DNA from: Termitomyces sp. T153
Lineage: Eukaryota; Basidiomycota; Agaricomycetes; Agaricales; Lyophyllaceae
Assembly: GCA_018296165.2 (NCBI GenBank)
Contig: JACKQL020000065.1
Location: forward strand, 1-64,000
Direction: 5' to 3'
DNA: 64,000 nucleotides
Numbering within the stretch: position 1 is the first letter of the stretch; each line of letters begins with the position of its first letter. The translations under genes were made by a program, and so were the position numbers. Shown piece after piece: positions 45,775 to 56,140 of the stretch. The notes beneath the pieces are model-generated. The model made no database searches, was not told the origin of the DNA, and saw only the letters and a list, made by a program, of their open reading frames with translations.

Positions 45775-46958
45775 TGTCAGGGTCCGCTGACCTCGGGGGC
45801 GCAGCTGCACTGGGCGAGTCCTTACTAGGCGGGTGTGATCCCCCTGCATTGGTGACCGGACACTCAAAGACATTCTGGGTCCTGGGGGTTTGCACGGGTA
45901 ATTGGGGAGATGTGATCCAGACAGGTCCGGGAAGGTCCGGAGAAGTCGGATTGTGGGGAAATGAGACGGTCTTGGCGGGGTTCAGGCAGAAGGCCGTACG
46001 GGAGATTTGCGGAAGCAAGGGAGTAGGTGGCTGTGTGATCAATGGGGGCGGAGCCGGGGTTTGATGGGAGATCATTTGGAGTTGATGGAGTCCGGGACCG
46101 AGCGAAGAGTGAGGTTCGGACTTGGTAAAGAGTGTCGGGGTTCGTAATTATAATCGCGGAGTTCGTGAGGTCGTTAGGGTTGATGAAGAATTGGGCACAA
46201 GGGTCAGACGACGTCACCGAGACGGCGTTGGACGAGACATTATGGGACAAGAGTAGATTCGAGTGGAGGTACGAAACGATAACGAGAACGATAACGAAAA
46301 GGGGACGAGACAAGACCGGGAGACTGAGATAAGACCGGGAGACTGAGATAAGATCGGGAGACTGAGATAAGATCGGGAGACTGAGATAAGACCGGGAAAC
46401 TGAGAGTAAGGAGAAAAAGACACGAAAACGAACACGAAACACAAAAAGGAAGAAATCAGACCATAGGTAACGTTAAGCAATATCAAGACCGGAGTACGAA
46501 GAGCTACTCGATGACTTATATACTGACTACCGGAGGACTTCGGGGTACATCGGCTGTGGCGGCGGGGCTTGGCGGGGCTTGACGGAGTGGGCGGGTGTCG
46601 GTTGTGATCGAAGATCGTGCCGCGCTGATACGTTGATGGGATCGCGGGTTGTTCCGAGGTTGTCGTGATATTCCGGAATAGGTCGGAGGAAGCAGGGTGT
46701 TGAGTTAATGATGGGTGGGCGAAGATCAGGAATAGCGGGGGTGGTTCTCGGGGTTTGGGAAGCCCAGGGTAAGTGTCAGTGGCTGCGGGGCAGGCACCGA
46801 AGTTGGCCAGGGGGCCGTCGGAGTTAGCCGGGGAGGTGTCGGAGTTAGCCGAAGTAGGCGTGGGCATGGGCGGAAGTTTGGCGGAGCGTTGGGGGTCCTT
46901 TTGGGGGTTCGGGGGTTTGATGGGCGATGTGCGGGGTTTTGGGGAACGGGTCGTGACA
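45775..46958 (-). repeat. 3' LTR of Element VII
   Basis: TGTCAGGGTCCGC...GGGTCGTGACA. Holds five units of a 19-bp tandem repeat (about 46308-46405) against four in the other LTR, which explains most of the length difference. Confidence 0.93.
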
Positions 46959-47168
46959 TCACCCCCCTTTCAGCGTCGAGACCCTTCGAGACGCAGGGCA
47001 GGACGGGGATCGGCTGGGCGTGGGAGTCGAAGCCGAGCAATATTGATCAATCCGCAGCGAGTGATAGCGGCGTGGGAGGCGAAGTCGAAGCGCGGCCGCC
47101 GTTTCGTCAGGGTCCTCCTCACTCAATTTAAAGCTTTGGGCGTGCCCCGGGGTTTCCCAAATTTCGTC
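46959..47168. promoter_or_regulatory. Polypurine tract and leader of antisense gene, Element VII
   Basis: The minus strand AAAGGGGGGTGA adjoins the LTR. Positions 47036-47053 keep a decayed GCAATATTGATCAA block. ATTTAAAG lies about 45 bp upstream of the antisense ATG at 47169. Same arrangement as 24776-24989. Confidence 0.65.
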
Positions 47169-48299
47169 ATGTCTTCCCCCAGCGTTCCAGTGGTTTCTCC
47201 CGCCGATTTAGACGAGGTGGTGGTGTATGACAGTGGGGGTGAGGAGTTCGAGCGTCGGCGCCGGGGTAGCGTTAGGGACCGGAGTCGTAAGTGTTGTCGA
47301 ATTTTCCTTTCGGGATGGTTGACGGGGTTCCGGTAGAGTCGTCCGTAGTAGTAGTGGTGGACTTTCCGGGGGTTCCGAAGCGGACCAAGTTTCGTCCCGC
47401 AGTGCCAAAGGGGAAGGGGGCGTCTTCGGTGGTGGTTCGGGGAAAGCGTCGAGCTTCCCCACCCTCGGGGGCGGGACCCAGCAAGAGGCCGCGTGGGCGC
47501 GAGTTGTCGGCGGGGCCTCCCGAGTCTTCCCTCTTTTCCCCTGTCCCTGGCGTTCCCTCGGAGCGGTCGTCGAGTCCCTCCGCGCCGATTCCTTCAATCA
47601 CGGAGGTCTTCCTTCGCAAGCAGGTGGAGGCCCTGACGACGTCGTTGGCAGTACGGGAGGGGGAGCTCCGCCGGGCGAGGGAGGATCGTGACGCGGCGCG
47701 GACGGAGAAGGAAGCGATGGAGCGGGAGAGGAATACTTCGGTGCGCGTGGCGACGGAGCGGGCGCTAGAGGTGCGGGGTCTGCGGGAGCGTTTGGCGCAG
47801 GTGGAGGGGCAACCCGCGGGGGAAGCGGAGGGGCGGGGACGAGTTCCGGAGGGGGATGCGTTGTGGGCGGAGCTGGAGGCGGCGAGGCGGAGGGAGGATT
47901 GGTTGGCCAACGAGGCCGCCTCGGGTCGCGCGGGGATTCTTCGTGAGTTGTCTCCCGTTCCTTCGTTCGTTATTGACGGTTCATTTTCGGAGTTTAGGCT
48001 GGGTGCGGGAGCATCGGGTCCTCTTGGACGGTGCCTCCGCGGCGTTCGCGTCGATTCAGGACGGGTTGACGCAGGGGTCCGCGGTCCAGCCTCCGGAGTT
48101 GCAGCAGGGAATGGCGCGGTTGGAGAGGTTGCTGGCGGGGCATCGGCGACGCAATGCGGTGGCCCCGGGGTCGTGGTGGGAGGTGGCGGCCGATGCGGGG
48201 GAGGCATTGCCGGGGTTGGCGGAGATCCTAGCGGTGGTGCGGGCCCAGATGGAGGTCGACCTGGGGGTTGGGCTTCCGGGAGGTCCGGGGAGGGAGTGA
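47169..48299 (+). CDS. Antisense accessory protein, finger-less form
   Basis: Exon 1 is 47169-47286, intron 47287-47336 (50 nt, GTAAGT..GTAG), exon 2 47337-47942, intron 47943-47997 (55 nt, GTGAGT..TTAG), exon 3 47998-48299; about 341 aa with no stop. Compared with 24990-26685 the cysteine cluster and AEVTPEQFAEAV block are absent, while the basic patch (GPSKRPRG), coiled coil (EVFLRKQVEAL through RGLRERLAQVE), EDWLANEAASGR and the exon 3 domain (WVREHRVLLDGASAAF, AGHRRRN, WWEVAADAGEALPG) remain. The last intron is at the same codon and phase as intron 2 of Element V. Possibly a shortened or antagonistic version; that is inference. Confidence 0.78.
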
Positions 48300-50741
48300 G
48301 ATGGGTGTGGGCCTCGTTTCTTGTCGCTCTTGGACTTGCTGCCTTCCCGCCTATTGTATATATGATTTTTTGTACGCGAACATGTCATTTCTTGGTCCCT
48401 GGGCGTGTGAAGTGAGATTTTTAGTTTTGTCTGAGGGCAAAGTAAGCGAAACACGCAGGGGTGTGAGAGGGAGTTGAATCCCTAGTGAGTCCAGAGGCGG
48501 GGGTTATGCCCGCTAGTGCCGTCTGCGCTGGCTAGTCCCGGGGTTTGTTGGGACGGGGCGGGGCATCGCAGGAGGGCTCCCGGGGTCTGTCGGGGTTGGT
48601 GGGAGTTCTCCGGTGGGGTCCCCGGCATTTCGGGCGGTGTCGTTGAGTTCGTTTCTCGGAAATTTTCGACTGGGGGTGTAGGGGACGTGCGCCGTTTTGG
48701 TAGTAGAGGGTGGCCTTTGAATTTTGTACGGCGCCCAACGGGTTCGGGGCTTTGGTTGTCTTGGCGGTGCGGTGGGCGGGGGGTAATGGGGGTCTTCCCA
48801 TGGTCTAGCCCTTACGTCGGTATTGGTGGTGAAGGCGGGCGGGCCTTTTTTTATTGGCGGGGTTGGGTGAGGCGGGGTTCGTCTTTGCAGTATAGTTGGT
48901 CCGGGTCGGGGTCGTGTTCCGGAGTGCTGCGTCTGTGGGCGGGCCTGCTTCGGGTGGCGCTTTGGTGTGCTCCGGAGTGTCGATGACCGAGGGGGTAGGA
49001 TGCGGGGTGATCAGTCCCAACCAGTTCCTTCGGGTCCGGGGCCCAATTTGGGGTTCCGGGTCATCTACGTGATATTGCTCTCCTGACCAAAGGTAAGCCC
49101 GCGGTGGACAAAGGGGGTCTTACGTATTTCTGATACTTCCTCGAGTTCGGAGGTTCGGGGGTCGGTGGTTCCTTCATCGGGAAGAAGTGGGTGGTCCCGG
49201 AGTCGACTCAAGGGTCACTTGGTGGGGGTTTGTTGGTTGTTCCTGGTTGTTGGGGCGGCGGGAAGGTCGGCCGCGGGGGCACTGGAGTGGGGCTCCCCGG
49301 GAGATGCGGCAGGGTCGGATTTACTCTTCATTCGTGTTCCGGAGCGGTCCGGAGATTGTGCAAGTGCAGGGGTGATAGTGGGGGGAGGCACTGCCAGCTT
49401 GTCTGGAGGCCCCGGTGATGTGGCCCCTGTTCGGGTGGACATATTCCGGTGTAGGGGCGGGGTTCGGAGTGGGTGGTGATTTCTGTTGCGGAGTTGGGGC
49501 TACCAGGGCATCGTTGTCGAGCCGGCGCTGTGAGTTTTCTTGGTCAGATGTCGGGGTCGGAGCGGAGGCCCTGGAGTCGTGTCGCCAGGGTCCGGAGCTG
49601 GATTGATGGGTTAGGAGGGGTCTGGGTGGGACTGTTTCGGGCTGGCGCGGGGTCGTTTTGGGTCGTCGAGCCAGATGGGGGAGGTCTTTTGAGGATATGG
49701 GAGCGCGTGCCCTTGGGGTTGTCGGGTCGCTTAAATGGCCGATCGTTGTTTTCTGGATGATGGTGGGGCTTCTCCCTCCCTTATATGAACATGTCAGCGA
49801 ATTTAGAGCACTTAGGGAACTACTTCGTATAGGGTCCTTTTTCCCTATAGTTAGTTCGGGGTGGCCCCCATGCTGGGGATTCCTTCGTGGGAGGTGGCGT
49901 AGTCTGGTGGCGGAGTGTAAGCTCGGGGATGTTTTGGTCCTGTTCCGGGGTTGTCAGGGTCGGGTCGGGGGAGTCGGGGCCCCTTCATTTGTTGGGCGGA
50001 GGTGACGGCCGATCGATCGAGGTCCGGAAGCAGGTCACGGGGTTGGAGCATAGCCTAGGTCTGAGGTTCTTGTCCTGTGGTGGATTCGAGCTTGATTTCG
50101 ATGGTTTCGGGGTTAGTTGTCGGAGGGTTTAGTTCCTTGGAGGGGGTCGATAATAGGGTTTGGTGATGTTGTTGGTGATTAGTCGCGTTCGTCGGTCTGC
50201 GGGGTTGCTGGGGGGCCGGTGAATCCACAGGCGGGCTTCGGGGAAGCGCGTTCTCAGTGGTTTCTTTGTAGCTGGCGATCCTCGCGCTGTGGGTGACTGT
50301 TCCATGGCAGGTTGGCATTATTGTGGGTCGGAGGGCTGGCGCGGTGCCGGAGACCTTGTTACTCATTCGATCGGATGGTCGCCAGGCTTTAGGATGTTAT
50401 TCTTTGGGTGATGTCGGGGTCGACTTTGTGCGAGAGAGCGGAGTTGGCGGGGAGTGTAGGGGTGGGGTGGAAGATGAGTTGACGGTTTGCGCGAGGGGTT
50501 GGGAGTTGGGTGTGAGCTGGGGAAGGTGTCCGTGGGGGGAGCCGTTGTATGAAAGTAACTGGAGCAGAGGGGACGTTTGGTGTCGGATCCACGACTCAAT
50601 GTGCCTCGGCAAATTGGGCAGGGCCGTATGAATCATAAGGGTTCCCCGGCACGGGTAGACCATAGACATCGGAGTTATTTGATTGTGTGTGCGGAGATAA
50701 TGCGGGCATCACGGACGGGGTAAGGTCGGGTCTTGATATTA
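48300..50741 (-). pseudogene. Diverged pol scraps in Element VII
   Basis: 48473-48545 is the conserved convergent block. Further on, fragments align with Element V pol, clearest at 49791-49843 (GTCAGCGAATTTAG...GGAACTACTTCGTATAGG) against 29822-29874. No RT, integrase or gag motif survives. GC-rich composition yields many spurious open frames on both strands. Confidence 0.6.
50729..50741 (-). other. Self-primer binding site of Element VII
   Basis: The minus strand TAATATCAAGACC abuts the LTR at 50742. It pairs with GGTCTTGATATTG in the LTR (51437-51425 in sense), 12 of 13 bases. Compared with Element V, the last base and its partner have both changed (T-A to C-G). Confidence 0.78.
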
Positions 50742-51905
50742 TGTCAGGGTCCGCTGACCTCGGGGGCGCAGCTGCACTGGGCGAGTCCTTACTAGGCGGG
50801 CGTGATCCCCTGCATTGGTGACCGGACACTCAAAGACATTCTGGGTCCTGGGGGTTTGCACGGGTAATTGGGGAGATGTGATCCAGACAGGTCCGGGAAG
50901 GTCCGGAGAAGTCGGATTGTGGGGAAATGAGACGGTCTTGGCGGGGTTCAGGCAGAAGGCCGTACGGGAGATTTGCGGAAGCAAGGGAGTAGGTGGCTGT
51001 GTGATCAATGGGGGCGGAGCCGGGGTTTGATGGGAGATCATTTGGAGTTGATGGAGTCCGGGACCGAGCGAAGAGTGAGGTTCGGACTTGGTAAGGAGTG
51101 TCGGGGTTCGTAATTATAATCGCGGAGTTCGTGAGGTCGTTAGGGTTGATGAAGAATTGGGCACAAGGGTCAGACGACGTCACCGAGACGGCATCGGACA
51201 AGACAATATGGAACAAGAGTAGATTCGAGTGGGGGTACGAAACGATAACGAGAACGATAACAAAAAGGGGACGAGACAAGACCGGGAGACTGAGATAAGA
51301 CCGGGAGACTGAGATAAGACCGGGAGACTGAGATAAGACCGGGAAACTGAGAGTAAAGAGAAAGAGATACGAAAACGAACACGAAACACAAAGAGGAAAC
51401 AATCAGACCATAGGTAACGTTAAGCAATATCAAGACCGGAGTACGAAGAGCTACTCGATGACTTATATACTGACTACCGGAGGACTTCGGGGTACGTCGG
51501 CTGTGGCGGCGGGGCTTGGCGGGGCTTGACGGAGTGGGCGGGTGTCGGTTGTGATCAAAGATCGTGCCGCGCTGACACGTTGATGGGATCGCGGGTTGTT
51601 CCGAGGTTGTCGTGATATTCCGGAATAGGTCGGAGGAAGCAGGGTGTTGAGTTAATGATGGGTGGGCGAAGATCAGGAATAGCGGGGGTGGTTCTCGGGG
51701 TTTGGGAAGCCCAGGGTAAGTGTCAGGGGCTGCGGGGCAGGCACCGAAGTTGGCCAGGGGGCCGTCGGAGTTAGCCGGGGAGGTGTCGGAGTTAGCCGAA
51801 GTAGGCGTGGGCATGGGCGGAAGTTCGGCGGAGCGTTGGGGGTCCTTTTGGGGGTTCGGGGGTTTGATGGGCGATGTGCGGGGTTTTGGGGAACGGGTCG
51901 TGACA
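50742..51905 (-). repeat. 5' LTR of Element VII
   Basis: 1164 bp, TGTCAGGGTCC...GTCGTGACA, followed by ATAGC at 51906-51910. The TATATAAG box is at 51462-51469 (minus strand), 32 nt from the predicted RNA start at 51437. The 19-bp tandem repeat occupies about 51275-51350. Confidence 0.93.
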
Positions 51906-51910
51906 ATAGC

Positions 51911-52022
51911 AGTGCCTAGCAATGCTTTTGACATCGACACCTTGCAACTCAGAGAACTCAAGCAAACCAACCTTGTAGACAACAATGATATTGGCAACAC
52001 TGCCAGGGAAGAAGAAAACTAA
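51911..52022 (+). pseudogene. Pol C-terminus of Element VI
   Basis: Continues the pol frame broken by Element VII: FAREHIA before the insertion joins VPSNAFDIDTLQLRELKQ after it, ending EEEN and TAA at 52020-52022. Comparable to the end of Element I pol (ARQHIMLP...LQELRE). Confidence 0.8.
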
Positions 52023-52542
52023 AACATACCTCTTACTAAGCCCTAGCAACTTTTCTTGATTCCACCCAGTTTTTCACTGTTCTTGTCCTTATTATCCAGA
52101 AAGACCATGAAAAATACCTTACAAAAATATTAAGTCCTTTCATTCTTGCTACTCTTTCTTTGTATTACTTTCATTTAAGAAGCCTTTCACAGACACTCTA
52201 CTTTACTATTCTCTTATTTTCAATGTTGTGCTTGGCCACTCTGTTGCTAGCATTTGGCATGCCTTTGGGGGTATTTTGCCATGATGACTTACCAAGCATT
52301 TTCCTCCAAGTGTTGCTAGCATCAAGTGACAGTTGCTAGTATGTACTGCCTTATTAATCTTGCTTTTCTTGGCTTTCTCTCAGTTTCTGAACTGTAATGT
52401 GCACTATACATTTTGGGGCCCCTTAAGGGGGCCAGTCTAGGGCATACAAAACAGAAAACTAGGAAGCCCCTTAAGGGGGCTAGTCTGCATCTATACTATA
52501 AAAATCAAAACAAAAATTATTTACAGAGGGTAGTGGCAGTCA
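52023..52542. other. Intergenic region between convergent pol and antisense gene, Element VI
   Basis: AT-rich, non-coding. Contains two copies of a GCCCCTTAAGGGGGC-type palindrome (about 52420-52435 and 52465-52480), which could form hairpins and mark transcript ends, plus several GTTGCTAG motifs. Confidence 0.45.
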
Positions 52543-54573
52543 CTAAGCATCAAGGTTGGCATTGTCATCAGAGACATCCACCAAATCCTCCTTCTCCCAA
52601 TCTCCCTCTCCAATATTGTTCTCCTCCTGCCAGGCCAGAAAAGCCTGACAGTTGCACCGATATCCCACCAATGTCACCAAGGTTTGCTTGGCAACAGCAT
52701 ACCATGCCCTTGCCACTATTAACTCCTCTTTTGCCACCTCTAGCTCCCTCTGGAACTGTTGTTCCACCCCTGCTGCCCTCTCATCAAAGTCTGCTAGTGA
52801 TGCTGCTAGCATTAGTGGCATTGGCCAAGCCAGATCCTTGCCCAGCCACTCCAGCTTGTCATTGCCAATTTGCTATAGTGGTGTGTCACTCCAGGTCCCC
52901 TAGCAAAGTCATTAGCAATCAAGAAAAAAGCAAAAAGGGAGAGACTTACTCATTGTTGGACCTTGACCTCCCCTGCCTCTTTGTCCTCCTCCTTGTCCTC
53001 CTCAATGGTGACTGGGGCAGCCTTGAACTCTTCCTTACCCTTGACCTCCATGTTGCTTGCTTCTTGCTCAACCTCAGCAACCATTGCTAAGGGAGTTGTC
53101 TCCCTCATCTCCACATCTCCCTCACCCTCCTCACTAGTGACTATCCATGGTCACTTAGTGCTAGCAACCAAGGTGGGACTTGCAGGTTGTTTCTGTGCCA
53201 GAGGCATGTCATCATCACTGTTGTTGTTGCTGCCATCATTGCTATCACCCTCCTTGTTGCTCTTCACCAGCTCCCTGCTCTTCACCTTAGCAACCTCACT
53301 ACCTCCAACAGCTGCCTCCCCCTGCAATGTTGGCAGGTGCAAGCTAGAGGGCTTGACCTTGATGGGCTCCCCTCTTCTCTTCAGCTCCCTCTGTTGCTCC
53401 ACAAAAGCCCTCACATTTCTTACCAACACCACCTTCACTGCTATCCTCTTAGTGAACTTGCTGCCCATGCTCCTCAACAATCATCTGCTGTGCAAACAGC
53501 TCTTCCTGGTGCTGTTGCAATGATAGCAGGGCTAAGCCCCTGTTGGGTACCAGCAGCCCTCTGAGTCATTGTTGGCCCAGCAGTTGTCACACTAAGAAAA
53601 AGTTAGCAACTAATAAAGAAACAACTGCTAAGTAACTTACTGCTCCTTGCATGTGCTTGAACTCTTGTTGCTTCTCTAGCAACACAGTCACCTTTCCTTT
53701 AGCCTTTTTCAGCACCACCCCAGCTCCCAACCCAGTATCTACCATGGTCAAGGCCTTTCACCAGCAAAGAAGTGTTGCCAAGTGCTTGTCAGAAAAAGTT
53801 TCTTCAATTTGCTCCTATAAAGAAAACTTAGTGATTGTCACTAAGAGTTTGCAAAAATAAAGGGACTTACTTCAATGTCTTTGTCATCCTCTTCTCAAGC
53901 CTTTCCCTTCCTCTTCCCTTTGCTCCTCAGGGTTGTTGCCAATCTTGGCAATATTGCCAAACCCTTAGCAATGCTGCCAGCTGCAGCCTTGGGAGTAGAG
54001 GGGCCCTCTTGAATATCCCCACAATCTGCCTTCTCCTTGCCACCATGGCCCTCACTCCATTCCTCCCCCCTTGCCACTACTAATGCACCTACCAGGTGCT
54101 GGAAGAAAAACTGGTTATTTAGGAACAAATCTTCAAAAAGCTAACATACCTTAGCAGTGTCACTAGCACTAGTAACTGCTGGAGCACTTACTATCATTCC
54201 TGCTATCAAATCATCCAGCAAAAACTCCAAGGAGGGATCAACTGGAGCCTAGTGATCTTGTTAGAACTGTCACTAAGAGAAAGAAAAGAAGAAAAGAACT
54301 TACAAAGTGCACATCAAATGGGAAAACCCATTCTTCCCCTTTGTACTGCTCATAGAGCTGGCAACACTCCTTCTTGACATTTGCCAGCTCCAGCCACTCA
54401 ACCCCACTCCCCATGGTCTTGAACCACTGAAGCCATGTCTGGAAAATGGCAGTGACTGCCAAGCAAGGATCCTTTGCTAAGAATGCATGGGCCAAGGAGA
54501 GCAAATGGTCAACCCAATCAAGGAAGGCATGGGCCATAGTGATTTTCTCAAGTTGAGAGGCAAGGTTAGCCAT
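52543..54573 (-). pseudogene. Antisense accessory gene of family B
   Basis: Minus-strand multi-exon gene in a plus-sense element. Exon 1 (54573-54304) has MANLASQLEK, AHAFLDWVDHLLSLAHAFL and CQLYEQYKGEEW. The 55-nt intron (54249-54303) joins APVDPSLEFLLDDL in phase, the same junction as in Element III. Later exons have LFEDLFLNNQFFFQHL, a basic GKRKGKA stretch broken by TGA at 53895 (CGA in origin), SDKHLATLLCWQKAL, then KRIAVKVVLVRNVRAFVEQQRELKRRG, an acidic linker, and a C-terminal coiled coil (FQRELEVAKEELIVARAWYA...AFLAWQEEN), ending TAG 52543-52545. No family recognised. Order of basic region, acidic linker and coiled coil suggests a nuclear or nucleic-acid-binding role by analogy only. 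Confidence 0.7.
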
Positions 54574-54747
54574 AGCAATAAGATCAAGATAGAAGAGGAG
54601 ATAAGATGAGAGGAATGGGAGGTTGATGAAGTTCAAGCAAAACTGCCAGCTCTTTTTATTTGAAACTTTTTGGCACATGGACCAAGTGATCAAACACATG
54701 ACTTTGGAGTTGACTGAGGGCAGTCAAGATTTCAGTATATGGGAGGA

Positions 54748-55827
54748 TGATGAGCCCCAGTTGTTGCTGAGCACCAGTTGTCACTGAGCACTATTTTTTG
54801 GCATTTCAGACTTAGCAGCAGCTGACTATTTAAATTTGGCACAAGTCACAACACTCAGCATGTAGGGCCTAGCCCAAGGTCTGGACTGAGGTAGCCTTAG
54901 CATGGGACTTTAGCATGTGGAGCCTAGAACTTGGGCCTAGATCAGCAAGGCCTAGATCCTTCCTAGCAATGATTATTAGTGACTCTAGTGACTCTGGTGA
55001 CAAAACAGCTTTCTCTTGCCATATATGAGCATATTGCCAGATGTGTACCTTGTGCTATTATTCCCCTTGTTGAATTTGACCAACATACTTGAATGGCATC
55101 TACACTTCAGAGACTTTGCTTATAGTTTTTTACCTAGTTACAGACTGATGCCTTGTATGAACCATAAATACATTGACAGATGCTGTCACTAGTGGTGACT
55201 ATTTGCTTACTTTCCCATACTATACTTTGGAACCATATAAATACTGCCTGTACATAGACACTTGGACAAGCAAATCAAATTGACTAAATCCCCCTTGAAC
55301 CATATTTATCTATCTCTAAGCTTACCAGCTTGAGATTTCACTTTGCCTCTATCTTCACTCTAGTCCCTTACCTGCCATTGACTTTGACTTAGCAACAAAC
55401 CTTATCAACCTTGACTTTGATCTAGTGTGGTGCCAACTAAGAGCACCCTTTGTGTTATCTTGACTTAGCAATGTTAGCAACTGTGGCTAACAACTAGTTT
55501 ACATTCATGCTCCTGATTCTGTCTCCCTATTTCCCCTTTTCTATTACATTCCCTCACTTCCCTACCACTGTTTAAAGTTCACTCTTGTCTTAGCAATGTG
55601 TTCTTGCCTTCACCTATTCCCCTTTCTGTCACTAGTGATCTAGGCTAGTGATAGCGATCCTTCCAACTTCACCTTACAACACAACATTTGCTCTTATTCT
55701 CTGAGACAGTTACTGACTTGCCCTCAACTATTAAATTCCTACTGCCAGCTATCCTATCTAGTGACTCATGTTAGGTTCTCTCTTTTTAGGCTTCCTGCAT
55801 GGCACTAGGTGGCATAGGAGTGCATCA
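54748..55827 (+). repeat. 3' LTR of Element VI (family B)
   Basis: TGATGAGCCCC...GTGCATCA, 1080 bp, preceded by the purine tract GGGAGGA at 54741-54747. The TATAAATA box on the plus strand near 55235 gives plus orientation, so the gene at 52543-54573 is antisense. The 5' LTR is not in the window. Confidence 0.82.
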
Positions 55828-56140
55828 GTGGCTTGTCAACAAGGCAGCCTCAGTGTGGAGGGGAGTGATGTATCAGTTTTACTTTTTTCTGCTCCAGCCC
55901 TACTACATGATCTTGTAGACTGAATCTGTGAGCACAGGATCCTCCTTGATGGGGCAACTGCTGCCTTTATGTTGATCCAGGATGGGCTGGTACAGATGCC
56001 CAGAGATCATCCAGCAGAGTTTAGCATGGCATAGGCTAAATAGGGAGGGTGTTGATGGGGCACAGGCAAAAAAATGTGGCAGCACTAATAATTTTGGTCC
56101 CAAGGGTTCCAGATTGATGGGGGCAAGCATTGTAGTAGTG
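55828..56140 (+). pseudogene. Antisense accessory gene fragment, Element VIII
   Basis: Starts at CTTGTCAACAAGGCAGCCTC, matching the WLANEAAS codons of Elements V and VII, and includes the intron region and then CATAGGATCCTCCTTGATGG-like sequence matching EHRVLLDGASAAF and IQDGL. Stops and frameshifts throughout. The Element VI LTR abuts it. Confidence 0.7.

Larger units (their letters stand above)
45775..51905 (-). mobile_element. Element VII: pol-deleted, non-autonomous family-A element
   Basis: LTRs of 1184 and 1164 bp, about 98 percent identical by eye, with target duplication ATAGC. The 3.8-kb interior has an open spliced antisense gene, the conserved convergent 3' block, short diverged pol scraps and the self-primer site, but no complete gag, RT or integrase. 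It must have moved with enzymes supplied in trans. CpG-rich and younger than Element VI, into whose pol gene it inserted. Confidence 0.92.
42521..55827 (+). mobile_element. Element VI: family-B gypsy element, 5'-truncated and twice interrupted
   Basis: Plus-sense element: RT/RNase H end, integrase and pol C-terminus (to 52022), then the minus-strand accessory gene (52543-54573), polypurine tract and 3' LTR (54748-55827). A solo family-B LTR (42802-43935) sits in RNase H and Element VII (45775-51905) in the pol tail. Deleting each insertion with one target duplication restores the pol frame across both junctions. gag, protease and most of RT are missing to the left. It inserted in the antisense gene of Element VIII. 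Confidence 0.85.

Noticed and set aside
46214..46867. Ser/Leu-rich open frames in family-A LTRs (also 51170-52000, 58604-59035, 60209-61030)
   Set aside because: Translations of the 19-bp tandem repeat and neighbouring LTR sequence; not conserved as protein.
48516..50669. Many frames of 60-160 codons in the right half of Element VII
   Set aside because: High-GC sequence with diverged pol scraps; frames overlap on both strands and show no domain or start context.
54748..55827. Solo LTR interpretation of the right-hand family-B LTR
   Set aside because: Homology with Element III continues beyond the LTR into the antisense gene, and pol of the same sense lies upstream, so it is the 3' LTR of Element VI.
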